Shown here: one piece after another, positions 1-6,941 of the stretch
Numbering within the stretch: the stretch's first letter is position 1
How the letters are laid out: each line of letters starts with the position of its first letter
Assembly: GCA_002342665.1 (NCBI GenBank)
Contig: DDQK01000003.1
Location: 1-34,038, forward strand
Direction: 5' to 3'
Source: Prevotella sp. UBA2444
GTDB taxonomy: Bacteria; Bacteroidota; Bacteroidia; Bacteroidales; Bacteroidaceae
Length of the DNA: 34,038 nt
Position numbers and translations under genes: made by a program
The notes under the pieces: generated by a model
What the model was told of the DNA's origin: nothing
Seen by the model: only the letters and a program-made list of their open reading frames with translations
Database searches by the model: none

Positions 1-40
1 AGGGACTTTTTCAGTGCCCTCCACCGTCACGCACATTTTT

Positions 41-162
41 TTATTTTGAGGCCGTGATTCTCTTGTCTTCAATCATGGCAAAGATGGCAGCAGCATGTCA
101 AAGAATCCTTCGCACTCACCAATGAAATCGATGATGTCATTAGTATCGAGAAATACATTCAT
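41..162 (-). pseudogene. Frameshifted, truncated PIN-domain toxin remnant
   Basis: An ATG at 162 opens a reading frame beginning MNVFLDTNDIIDF, the usual start of a VapC/PIN ribonuclease, with the first catalytic Asp in the LDTN motif. That frame stops after 29 codons at 73. Shifting frame near position 98 restores HAAAIFAMIEDKRIT, which is how the PIN family normally continues, until a stop at 41-43. PIN toxins usually have about 130-145 residues, so this copy lacks most of the domain and cannot be functional. The start overlaps the end of an upstream antitoxin-like frame by 4 nt (ATGA), as in intact toxin-antitoxin operons. Family recognition rests on motif memory. The frameshift could be checked against raw reads. 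Confidence 0.62.
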
Positions 163-236
163 CGTGCTCTATCCTCCCACATTTCATCAAGTTCTTTGTC
201 TAAATCGAAGTCTTTGGGCAAAGGGGCACACGTCAT
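159..236 (-). pseudogene. Antitoxin remnant paired with the PIN relic
   Basis: The frame ending in TGA at 159-161 encodes LPKDFDLDKELDEMWEDRAR, an acidic C-terminus typical of small type II antitoxins encoded just before PIN toxins. The first in-frame ATG is at 236, giving only 25 residues. The strong AGGAGG at 266-271 has no start codon at a normal distance from it. The in-frame sequence extends back to about 262 (VNKPSAKVLAM) before a stop, so the original start appears lost by mutation. The pair reads as a decayed toxin-antitoxin operon. The antitoxin family itself is not recognised. Confidence 0.5.
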
Positions 237-284
237 TGCCAACACCTTTGCCGAAGGCTTATTTACCTCCTAACCGTTATTATA

Positions 285-303
285 TAACTTTGCTGCAAAG
301 TTA
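285..303. promoter_or_regulatory. Palindromic double -7 promoter box
   Basis: The sequence TAACTTTGCTGCAAAGTTA is a perfect palindrome. Each half is a Bacteroidetes -7 element (TAnnTTTGC), one per strand. On the minus strand it lies about 25 nt before the AGGAGG of the decayed antitoxin, and an ATTG at 323-326, 19 bp further up, could serve as its -33 box. On the plus strand no convincing gene follows. A palindrome overlapping a toxin-antitoxin promoter could also be the old autoregulatory operator. Confidence 0.5.
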
Positions 304-444
304 CGATATTTTTCCGAATCAGCAATGCTTTTACCAAGAATACTATCACTATTTTGGGTTTAGTACGTCCCATTGCTATATATACGCAACACATACTAAA
401 CTTTGGCAGCCGTCGAGGATGGCTTGAGCGGAGCCAGAAGGGTC
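304..444. other. Intergenic DNA with no recognisable gene
   Basis: Reading frames here give no recognisable protein on either strand. The only structure seen is a 7-bp inverted repeat, TTTAGTA at 359-365 and TACTAAA at 394-400, flanking an AT-rich ATATATA stretch. No tRNA or other RNA gene is visible. Confidence 0.4.
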
Positions 445-510
445 TAAGCCGGGAGAAAGGATAGTCTAAACCGGGAGAAAGGACGGAGTAAACCGGGAGA
501 AAGGATAGGG
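445..510. repeat. Three tandem 22-bp repeats
   Basis: Three consecutive units of exactly 22 bp start at 445, 467 and 489, each with the core TAARCCGGGAGAAAGGAYRG. They are followed by a partial TAAAGTC at 511. The spacing is regular and the units differ at only a few positions. The repeats lie between the toxin-antitoxin relic and the GC-rich hairpins downstream of the TonB receptor gene. There is no spacer between units, so this is not a CRISPR array. Confidence 0.75.
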
Positions 511-553
511 TAAAGTCATCGTGCAGCGGGCGTGGTTAATATTTGCGGCTCCC

Positions 554-600
554 GCCGTAAATGATTACGGCCCCCGCCGTCAATGTCTGCGGCGGGGGCT
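554..600. other. Pair of GC-rich hairpins after the TonB receptor gene
   Basis: GCCGTAA (554-560) pairs perfectly with TTACGGC (565-571) around a 4-nt loop. Immediately beside it CCCCCGCCG (571-579) pairs perfectly with CGGCGGGGG (590-598) around a 10-nt loop, extendable by one G-C and one G-U pair. The second hairpin is about 35 nt downstream of the receptor stop codon. It may act as a transcript end or 3' stabiliser for that gene, but no T-run follows on either strand, so it is not a standard intrinsic terminator. Confidence 0.5.
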
Positions 601-633
601 GTGAACCGGTGAACCTATTGTAACCCTATATAT

Positions 634-3150
634 TCAGAGGTGGATGTTGACATCCAGGCCTACCTGAATGGGATTGGCCTTCTGTGCGAAGTAGGCCCGT
701 CCTCCGGCCGCACTGGAGCTGACAGCAAATGTATTGTAGTGAGTGTTGGTCAAGTTGCGGCCCCAGAGTGTGACGACGACGGGTCCGAAGTCGTAGTCGG
801 CATGGGCACCGAGCAGGGCGTAGAACTTCTGCGCGAAGGTGTTGGCCTCGTCCCACCAGGTCTTGCCCTGTCCGGTGAGGTTCAGGCCGATGGTAAACTT
901 GCTGATGTGGTAGTCGGCCATGGCGCTGAAGGTGTGCTGGGGAATGAAGGGCACCGAGTTGCCATTGTAGTTAATCTGGTGAGAGGGGTCCGTATCCGAC
1001 ACACCCTCGTACGGGTAGAAGTTTTGATGCACATACTCATCAAACTTGGCACTGGTGAAGGCGTAGGTAGTCCCCCAGTCGAGGCGGTTGTCGAAGGCAC
1101 GTCCGCGCAGCGTCAGCTCGGCACCGAGGGAGTGGCTCCGTCCGGCATTGGTCATCATGCGGCCATAGTTGGAGCTGGGTATCATCTGCGACAGCTGCTG
1201 ATTGCGTATCTTCATGTAGTAGAGGGCCAGGTCGAGGTGCATGCGGCTGTCGAAGAGGTTTAGATGAGTGCCCAGCTCGAAGTTCCACGACTCCTCGGGC
1301 TTGTAGGAGATGGTCTCGTCGATGGCATCGTAGTCGGCCTGCTGGTGGCTGACGTCGTAGTCGCCGCGCATGGCGTCCTGCTGGTGGGCATTGAGGTCGG
1401 TCTGCAGGATGTCACTGAACATCTGTATGTTGTAGCCTCCGGCGCGGTAGCCCTTGGCGACGATGGCATAGACGTTGCCGAGGCTGTTGCCCAGGCTGTA
1501 GGTGAGTCCCACCTTTGGCAGCAGCTGGGTGTCGTGACGAGTGCGGCTGTCGGCGACGCGCGAGGTCAGACGGTAGGTGGCAGTGGCCTGTGCGGTGCCG
1601 CCGGTCATGTTCATATAAGCGAGGGCGTCGTAGCTGATTTTCATCCAGTCGTAGTTCAGGCGGAGACCGAGGGTGAGTCTGAGGCGGTCGGTGAGCAGGA
1701 TGTTAGACTCGTGGAACACGGCGAGGTTGGCCTGCGGCGTGTCGAACGTCTCAGGCACGGCCATCTCTGCCGACATGTTGATGCCGGCCTTGTCGACAGC
1801 AGCCTGTGCGGCCTTCTCGGCAGCGGCGGGGGCGGCCTTCTCGGCAGCGGCCTGAGCGGCGGCCTCGGGCATGCCCTGGGCCATCATCTCGGTCTTCATC
1901 TGCTCAATCATCTGGGGCAGCATACGTCCCATCATGGCCTGCTTCATGGCGTTGGTCATGGCATTGGTGATGGCGCGGCCGATGACGCCCGTGATGGCAT
2001 CGCCAAAGTAAACGGGTGCATCGGTGTGGAGCCACTGGTAGGAGCCGAAGAGGCCCGTGGCGTGCTGCCAGCGGCTGTCGCCGTGGCTGCGGAGGGCGAA
2101 CTCCTGCGTGATGGCGTTCATCCGCTGTTGCTGCTCCAGGCGCAGGTAGTCGGGGGTCTTGTAGTCCTGGTCCATCATCATGCAGTCCTTCAGGTGCTGG
2201 TAGCTGGTGGTGGAGGTGAAGAGCAGACTCTGGGTGTCGTAACTGATGGAGAGCCCCGTATTGAGCATGTTGCGCTTGTAGCCGTTCATAATGGTGGTGG
2301 CTGGGTCGTCAGGACGGTTGCCCGGTGCTATTGAAGCCCCAGGGAGTCCGAAGGGATAGAACTCTCCGTATCCGAAGCCGTTCTGATTGACCCACTGGTA
2401 GTCGGTGGTCCAGTCGAACTTCAGCTTCGTGGTGGGCTGCCAGATGAGTCGCAGCTTGCCGCCTGCCTCGAGGCTCTTGTCGTTCTTCTCGTCAAAATTC
2501 TTGTTGTCGATGAATCCCTTCAGTCCGCTATAGAAGGCAGCGGCAGAGAAGGCGAGTTTGTCGCTCGGACGGTGATAGTGGGCCACCTCGACGTTGCGCC
2601 ACAGTCCGGTGCCGATGCCCAGGCGGATGTCGGTGCCCTGATAGTTCATAGGGTCCTTTGAATAGACGCGCACCAGACCGCCCTCGGTGTTCTGTCCGTA
2701 GAGCGTTGCCTGCGGGCCACGAAGGATATCCACGCGGTCGATCATATAGAAGTGGTTGTTGAAGGCGGCCTTCGACATCAGGGGGATATTGTCGTAGTAG
2801 ATGCCCACGGCGGGGCTGTTTACACGGGAGCCGATGCCTCGGACGTACATCGACGAGGTGAGTCGCGAGCCGTAGGCTGGCATGGTGAAGGCAGGCACGT
2901 ACTGAGATAGCTGCGACAGGTCGCGCACACCCAGCTGCTGCAGCTGCTCGCTGCCGAAGACATTGCTACTGAGAGGTTGGAGTCGTAGCCTGACCTGTTC
3001 CTTAGGCTGGGCCACGACCACCACCTCGTCTAAATCAACAACTTTACTGGTATCATTAAGTGCCTCGTCGGTGAGGACTTCAACAGGTAGAGCCGCAGCC
3101 GTCAGCTGACAGCTCAGTGCCAGAAGCACTATCATGGAATGTTTTCTCAT
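634..3150 (-). CDS. TonB-dependent outer membrane receptor
   Basis: This 838-residue protein has an N-terminal signal peptide (MRKHSMIVLLALSC...), a TonB-box-like stretch (DLDEVVVVA), and a plug domain with the typical YVRGIG, PAVGIYYDNIPL and DRVDILRGPQATLYG motifs. A long beta-barrel follows, rich in aromatic residues, and ends QVGLDVNIHL. It should take up a substrate across the outer membrane using TonB energy. It resembles the iron-complex/siderophore receptor type rather than SusC: there is no carboxypeptidase-like N-terminal domain and no SusD partner. The ATG at 3150 is preferred over the in-frame ATG at 3183, because 3183 lies inside the -7 box and a signal peptide begins at 3150. 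Residues about 389-466 are an odd Met/Ala-rich insert (see repeat entry). The substrate cannot be named from sequence. Confidence 0.9.
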   Translation of the reverse strand: MRKHSMIVLLALSCQLTAAALPVEVLTDEALNDTSKVVDLDEVVVVAQPKEQVRLRLQPLSSNVFGSEQLQQLGVRDLSQLSQYVPAFTMPAYGSRLTSSMYVRGIGSRVNSPAVGIYYDNIPLMSKAAFNNHFYMIDRVDILRGPQATLYGQNTEGGLVRVYSKDPMNYQGTDIRLGIGTGLWRNVEVAHYHRPSDKLAFSAAAFYSGLKGFIDNKNFDEKNDKSLEAGGKLRLIWQPTTKLKFDWTTDYQWVNQNGFGYGEFYPFGLPGASIAPGNRPDDPATTIMNGYKRNMLNTGLSISYDTQSLLFTSTTSYQHLKDCMMMDQDYKTPDYLRLEQQQRMNAITQEFALRSHGDSRWQHATGLFGSYQWLHTDAPVYFGDAITGVIGRAITNAMTNAMKQAMMGRMLPQMIEQMKTEMMAQGMPEAAAQAAAEKAAPAAAEKAAQAAVDKAGINMSAEMAVPETFDTPQANLAVFHESNILLTDRLRLTLGLRLNYDWMKISYDALAYMNMTGGTAQATATYRLTSRVADSRTRHDTQLLPKVGLTYSLGNSLGNVYAIVAKGYRAGGYNIQMFSDILQTDLNAHQQDAMRGDYDVSHQQADYDAIDETISYKPEESWNFELGTHLNLFDSRMHLDLALYYMKIRNQQLSQMIPSSNYGRMMTNAGRSHSLGAELTLRGRAFDNRLDWGTTYAFTSAKFDEYVHQNFYPYEGVSDTDPSHQINYNGNSVPFIPQHTFSAMADYHISKFTIGLNLTGQGKTWWDEANTFAQKFYALLGAHADYDFGPVVVTLWGRNLTNTHYNTFAVSSSAAGGRAYFAQKANPIQVGLDVNIHL
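1795..1870 (-). repeat. Ala/Glu/Lys 8-residue repeat in receptor loop
   Basis: Within the TonB receptor gene a 24-nt unit repeats, giving AAAEKAAP, AAAEKAAQ and the degenerate AAVDKAG. The preceding segment is Met-rich (MKQAMMGRMLPQM). Together they form a predicted helical, low-complexity insert of roughly 75 residues between barrel strands, probably an extracellular loop. It is unlike the rest of the barrel. Confidence 0.7.
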
Positions 3151-3179
3151 AAAAAATACAATCTTTTCCTTATCTGGCT

Positions 3180-3212
3180 GCAAAGGTACGGCTTTCTGCC
3201 GGGACGCACAAT
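3180..3212 (-). promoter_or_regulatory. Promoter of the TonB receptor gene
   Basis: The minus strand reads TACCTTTGC at 3188-3180 (-7 box TAnnTTTGC). ATTG at 3212-3209 serves as the -33 box with a 20-bp spacer. Transcription should start around 3172, about 20 nt upstream of the ATG at 3150. This supports 3150 as the start codon. Confidence 0.65.
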
Positions 3213-3218
3213 CCCTAT

Positions 3219-4175
3219 TTATATGGATTTCTGCAGCGAGAGGCGGTAGAGAGCGAAGGCAAAATAGGCTATCAGCAGGGGATAGCCTATATAATATAAG
3301 GTGGTAATGCTAAACACCACGTAGCAGACGGCACAGACGGCAGCCAGTCCACCGAGGTAGAGAATCGTATCACCCACGGACAGATGGTGGCGCACATCGT
3401 CGACGGTGGCAATGGCGACAATGAGAATGGCCCATACGGAGGTGACGAAGAGCCCCAGATGCCACGGCAGGGCATAGGGATTGAGCGAGGGATGGTAGTA
3501 GAAGTGACGCCACATCTCTGGTGCAAAGTTCTGGATGGAGCTGTAGAGTACCGCCGAGGAGGCCACGAGCAGACAGAGCAGCGTGGGATAGAACGAAGGG
3601 ATGTCGTTGAAGTGAACAATCTTGGCCCCCTTGCGCAGCAGGCGGCGAACACCATAGGCCCCGCCAACAATGGCACAGAAGGCCAGAAACACCAGAAGGT
3701 GGACATCGGAGAAAACGTCGATAAACTGGCTGATAGGGTCGTCGGGAGAGACGGCAGCCAGGAGTGCCTGCTCGCGCACCCACCCTTGAGTATGCTGGTC
3801 GCGCGCCACCTTCACCCAAACGGAGTCGATGGAGTCGGTAGGCACAGTGGTAATCTCGGCCACCACGAGATGGTCATGCTTGCGGAGCGTGAGGGAGTCG
3901 ACCATCGAGAGCATGGGTATGGTCTGGTCGCCCACCATCATCTCGGATGCCAGCACATCAGGCACAGGCATCATCTCTGGCTGCTGCTCGAGGATGACGA
4001 GCGAGTCGCGGGTCACCACAAAGTTGTAGTTCTGCGTGTAGTGATGGGTGGTGTAGAAGGAGATGGAGTCGAGCTGCCGCTCCGTCAGGTTCCACGCATC
4101 AGGCGTGATGGGTCCCTGATTATAGCATCCCGTCAGGAGGAGCATCAGCAGAAGGAAGCTAGCGAGGCTGCGCAT
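3219..4175 (-). CDS. Predicted lipoprotein with SH3-like segment and five membrane spans
   Basis: The 318-residue product begins with a lipoprotein signal, with lipobox LLTGC and Cys17. An exported region follows to about residue 155. Residues about 101-140 (HLVVAEITT...DSVWVKVARD...GWVREQALL) look like a bacterial SH3-type strand pattern. The C-terminal half has hydrophobic segments at about 158-177, 196-214, 238-257, 270-290 and 293-311. A lipobox combined with several membrane spans is unusual; it may be an inner-membrane protein whose first helix only resembles a lipobox. The gene overlaps the upstream U32 gene by 17 nt, so the two are probably co-translated. I do not recognise the family and assign no function. 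Confidence 0.8.
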   Translation of the reverse strand: MRSLASFLLLMLLLTGCYNQGPITPDAWNLTERQLDSISFYTTHHYTQNYNFVVTRDSLVILEQQPEMMPVPDVLASEMMVGDQTIPMLSMVDSLTLRKHDHLVVAEITTVPTDSIDSVWVKVARDQHTQGWVREQALLAAVSPDDPISQFIDVFSDVHLLVFLAFCAIVGGAYGVRRLLRKGAKIVHFNDIPSFYPTLLCLLVASSAVLYSSIQNFAPEMWRHFYYHPSLNPYALPWHLGLFVTSVWAILIVAIATVDDVRHHLSVGDTILYLGGLAAVCAVCYVVFSITTLYYIGYPLLIAYFAFALYRLSLQKSI

Positions 4176-6006
4176 AAACGTTCATCTGACAGTTCTTGCA
4201 GTCGAATTCAAGACGGAAGCGTCGGCCATCGCTGAGAACGAGAGATAGGGGCTCTTGCCACGTGGGACGCTGCCCTCCGTGACGTACACAATAGCCAAGC
4301 TCGAAGCGGATGCAATGGCGACACTGCATCAAGGGACCTGAACCTCCCTTGAGCTCAAAGGCTGTGGGGGATTCTGCGCCGTAGAAGGAGGCGGAGAGAC
4401 GGTTGGAGATGTTTAACAGAAATGAAGAGGGATGAGGGAAGAGGGAAAGGCTACGGGTAGGCGAGCTTTGCTCGGGAATGGAATATGCTGCCGCCGAAGT
4501 TGACTTCACTCTCAAATCTTCACTTTCAAAAAGCTGTCGCCGCATGTCAGAGAGTACGCTGTTGGGGATAAAGAAGTTGAACTCATCAGGGATGTCGACA
4601 CCCTCGCAGACATAGATGGTGTCGCCCAGTTTGGAGAGCTGCCGGACGATATTCTCGTGAGGCGGCTTCCGGGCAGGCTGGTGCGGGTGAGCAACGGTGG
4701 CTGACCCTATCATCTGCGATAAGCTGCCATCACCAAAAATCACCCGTGCTAAGAGTTCGAAGCCATCGTCGGTGGCTCGGAGGGTCATCCTAAGAGGCAC
4801 CTTGCGCTCGGCACTGGGACGGGAGAGCAGCCGCTCGAACTCCTGATCGTTGTTGCGATACAGGCGCACCCCGGGCTTCAGTCCCTGAGGCATGCGGTAG
4901 GGATAGATACGATTGCCCGCCACACGGTTGGCACGGAAACCTTCCAACTGACGCTCGTCACTGATGAAGCACAGACCGTCGCCATTGGCAAAACTGGTCA
5001 CACCAGCGACATTAAAGGAATCGCTGCGCAACTCCTTGACCGTACCCACATACTCGCCTATGGCCTTAGGGGTATCAAACGAGGCGATGCCAAGCTGACG
5101 GCCATGCAGGAAATAGTTGGTATAGCCGCGATTGAAGGTACGGTGCAAGTCGGGAGTGAACGTATAGGTGCACCGTCCCCACGAGCTACGGCAATACTTG
5201 TCAGGGTGACGGCGGATGATGTCGTTGAGTCGCTGGCTATAGGCAGCCGTCACATTCTTGACATAGGACACATCCTTGAGCCGCCCCTCTATCTTGAAAG
5301 AGGTGGCACCAGCATCTATCAGCTCCTGCAGATGGTCGCTCTGGTTCATATCCTTCAGGGATAGCAGGTATCTGTCGCGCTCCACCACCCTACCCTCTGC
5401 ATCGACGAGCGAGAACTTCATGCGGCAGAACTGAGCGCACTCGCCACGATTGGCACTACGCCCGAAGCAATACTGCGAGGCGTAACACTGACCGGAATAG
5501 CTGACGCAGAGCGCACCGTGGACGAAGACCTCGAGCTGGATGTCGGGCACCTGACGATGGATCTCGGCAATCTCATCGGCAGAAAGCTCACGGGCCAGCA
5601 CGGCACGCGAAAATCCGAGACTGCGAAGCCACGCTACCTTCTCAGCCGTACGATTGTCCGTCTGAGTGGAAGCATGGAGAGCCATCGGCAAGCCATCCAT
5701 CAGCTGAGGCACAGCCATATCCTGCACGAGGATGGCATCGACGCCAGCCTCAGAGAGTTGCAGCAGCAGCCGTCGGGTGGCCTCGATCTCATCATCGTAG
5801 AGGATGGTATTAACCGTGACGTATATCTTGACACCAAAGGGATGGGCATACTGGCAGAGGCTACGGATGTCATCGACACTATTGCCCACAGCAGCCCTTG
5901 CACCGAAGCGCGAAGCACCGATATAGACAGCATCGGCTCCATGGTCGATGGCAGCGATGCCGCACTCCAGGTTCTTGGCTGGGGCCAACAGTTCAAGATA
6001 CGTCAC
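4159..6006 (-). CDS. U32-family protein, RlhA/TrhP-like
   Basis: This 615-residue protein starts LELLAPAKNLECGIAAIDHGADAVYIG, the N-terminal signature of peptidase family U32. The conserved cluster HGALCVSYSGQCY...CFGRSANRGECAQFCR has Cys at about 167, 174, 180, 190 and 194. Characterised U32 members (E. coli RlhA/YdcP and TrhP/YegQ) take part in hydroxylation of 23S rRNA C2501 or of wobble uridine in tRNA, and this length fits RlhA better. A second Cys set near the C-terminus (CRHC, CVRHGG, CKNCQ) may bind metal. Translation starts at GTG 6006, whose first G is also the last base of the metA stop codon. Residues about 493-538 are a low-complexity linker (see finding). The exact RNA target is inference. 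Confidence 0.85.
   Translation of the reverse strand: MTYLELLAPAKNLECGIAAIDHGADAVYIGASRFGARAAVGNSVDDIRSLCQYAHPFGVKIYVTVNTILYDDEIEATRRLLLQLSEAGVDAILVQDMAVPQLMDGLPMALHASTQTDNRTAEKVAWLRSLGFSRAVLARELSADEIAEIHRQVPDIQLEVFVHGALCVSYSGQCYASQYCFGRSANRGECAQFCRMKFSLVDAEGRVVERDRYLLSLKDMNQSDHLQELIDAGATSFKIEGRLKDVSYVKNVTAAYSQRLNDIIRRHPDKYCRSSWGRCTYTFTPDLHRTFNRGYTNYFLHGRQLGIASFDTPKAIGEYVGTVKELRSDSFNVAGVTSFANGDGLCFISDERQLEGFRANRVAGNRIYPYRMPQGLKPGVRLYRNNDQEFERLLSRPSAERKVPLRMTLRATDDGFELLARVIFGDGSLSQMIGSATVAHPHQPARKPPHENIVRQLSKLGDTIYVCEGVDIPDEFNFFIPNSVLSDMRRQLFESEDLRVKSTSAAAYSIPEQSSPTRSLSLFPHPSSFLLNISNRLSASFYGAESPTAFELKGGSGPLMQCRHCIRFELGYCVRHGGQRPTWQEPLSLVLSDGRRFRLEFDCKNCQMNVYAQPR
4395..4530 (-). repeat. Low-complexity, repeat-like stretch in the U32 gene
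   Basis: This part of the U32 coding sequence contains a purine run of GAGGGATGAGGGAAGAGGGA type (plus strand), a short hairpin CGAGCTTTGCTCG near 4466-4478, and AGTGAAGATTTGAGAGTGAAG-like direct repeats near 4500-4530. The encoded residues (about 493-538, e.g. SPTRSLSLFPHPSSFLLN) interrupt an otherwise conserved protein. Confidence 0.5.
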
Positions 6007-6923
6007 TACTTGATATCGTTGATGTTATATGGTGTCTCTTGATAAACGTAGTAGTTCACCCAGTTGGTATAGAAAAGATTGGCATGAGAGCGCCATGTGA
6101 CCAACGGGGGATTGGCAGGATTGTTGTTACGATAATAATTCTGAGGGATTGCCACATCCTTTCGGATATCCTTATCGCGACGGTATTCATTGTCGAGCGT
6201 ATTGGGTGCATATTCCAGATGGCCTGTGATGAAGAACTCACGCCCTCCACGGGCCATCACGATGCTCACCCCACTCTGTTCCGACTCAGCAATCAGACTC
6301 AACTCACTATTGGCCAGGATATCCTCACGCCGTATCTCCGTATGACGGCTGTGAGGCATCATGAACTCATCGTCGAACCCACGGAAGATGGGCAGCTTGG
6401 GGTCTAAGGGTTTCTGGGGGAAGATGCCAAACATCTTCATCGGCAGCGGGTACTTGGGGACACCGTAGTGATAATAGAGTCCAGCCTGTGCTGCCCAACA
6501 GATATAGAGAGTACTCGTGACATGGGTACGGGCCCAGGCAAAGATATCGGTAATCTCATTCCAGTAGCCCACCTGCTCGTACTCGAGCTGTTCGACGGGA
6601 GCCCCGGTGATGATCATGCCATCGAACTTCTCTGGGCGCATCTCCTCGAACTCACGGTAGAACATCATCATGTGCTCAATGGGTGTATTCTTGGGAGTAT
6701 GGCTCTTGAGCTTCATAAAACTGATGTCGAGCTGAAGGGGGGTGTTGGAGAGCAGACGGATCAAGTCTGTCTCTGTGGTAATCTTCAGCGGCATCAGGTT
6801 GAGGATGACTATTTTCAGCGGGCGGATATCCTGCGAATGGGCACGGGTATTGTCCATCACGAAGATATTCTCATGTTTCAACAAGTCGATGGCTGGTAGT
6901 CTATCTGGTAATCTTAACGGCAT
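6006..6923 (-). CDS. metA: Homoserine O-acyltransferase (MetA)
   Basis: The 305-residue enzyme acylates homoserine in the first committed step of methionine synthesis. The MetA catalytic residues fall at the canonical numbers: Cys142 in YICWAAQAGLYYHYG, and His235 and Glu237 in TGHLEYAP. Residue 111, in GAPVEQLEY, is Glu. In the MetA family Glu111 (as in Bacillus cereus) goes with acetyl-CoA use and Gly111 (as in E. coli) with succinyl-CoA, so this is probably an O-acetyltransferase despite the usual 'succinyltransferase' label. The gene begins 18 nt after the PP2C phosphatase stop. I saw no promoter, S-box or SAM riboswitch in that gap, which implies transcription from upstream. It overlaps the next gene by 1 nt. 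Confidence 0.95.
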   Translation of the reverse strand: MPLRLPDRLPAIDLLKHENIFVMDNTRAHSQDIRPLKIVILNLMPLKITTETDLIRLLSNTPLQLDISFMKLKSHTPKNTPIEHMMMFYREFEEMRPEKFDGMIITGAPVEQLEYEQVGYWNEITDIFAWARTHVTSTLYICWAAQAGLYYHYGVPKYPLPMKMFGIFPQKPLDPKLPIFRGFDDEFMMPHSRHTEIRREDILANSELSLIAESEQSGVSIVMARGGREFFITGHLEYAPNTLDNEYRRDKDIRKDVAIPQNYYRNNNPANPPLVTWRSHANLFYTNWVNYYVYQETPYNINDIK

Positions 6924-6941
6924 TTTATTACTTGAAATACA

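Noticed and set aside
1..45. Insertion sequence end at the left edge
   Set aside because: A terminal repeat is suspected from the abrupt junction, but no transposase or second end is inside the window.
95..427. 110-codon plus-strand frame in the left intergenic region
   Set aside because: Its composition resembles translated non-coding DNA, and it overlaps the better-supported toxin-antitoxin relic on the other strand.
445..510. CRISPR array
   Set aside because: Units are contiguous with no spacers, only three copies, and no cas genes are nearby.
1264..2334. Open frame on the plus strand within the TonB receptor gene
   Set aside because: It has a Gly/Val/His-rich composition typical of an antisense shadow and no promoter or homology.
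634..3150. SusC/SusD-type polysaccharide utilisation locus
   Set aside because: The receptor lacks the SusC N-terminal extension, and no SusD, glycoside hydrolase or hybrid regulator is adjacent.
6924..6941. SAM riboswitch or S-box leader before metA
   Set aside because: The gap is only 18 nt, too short for any known methionine riboswitch.
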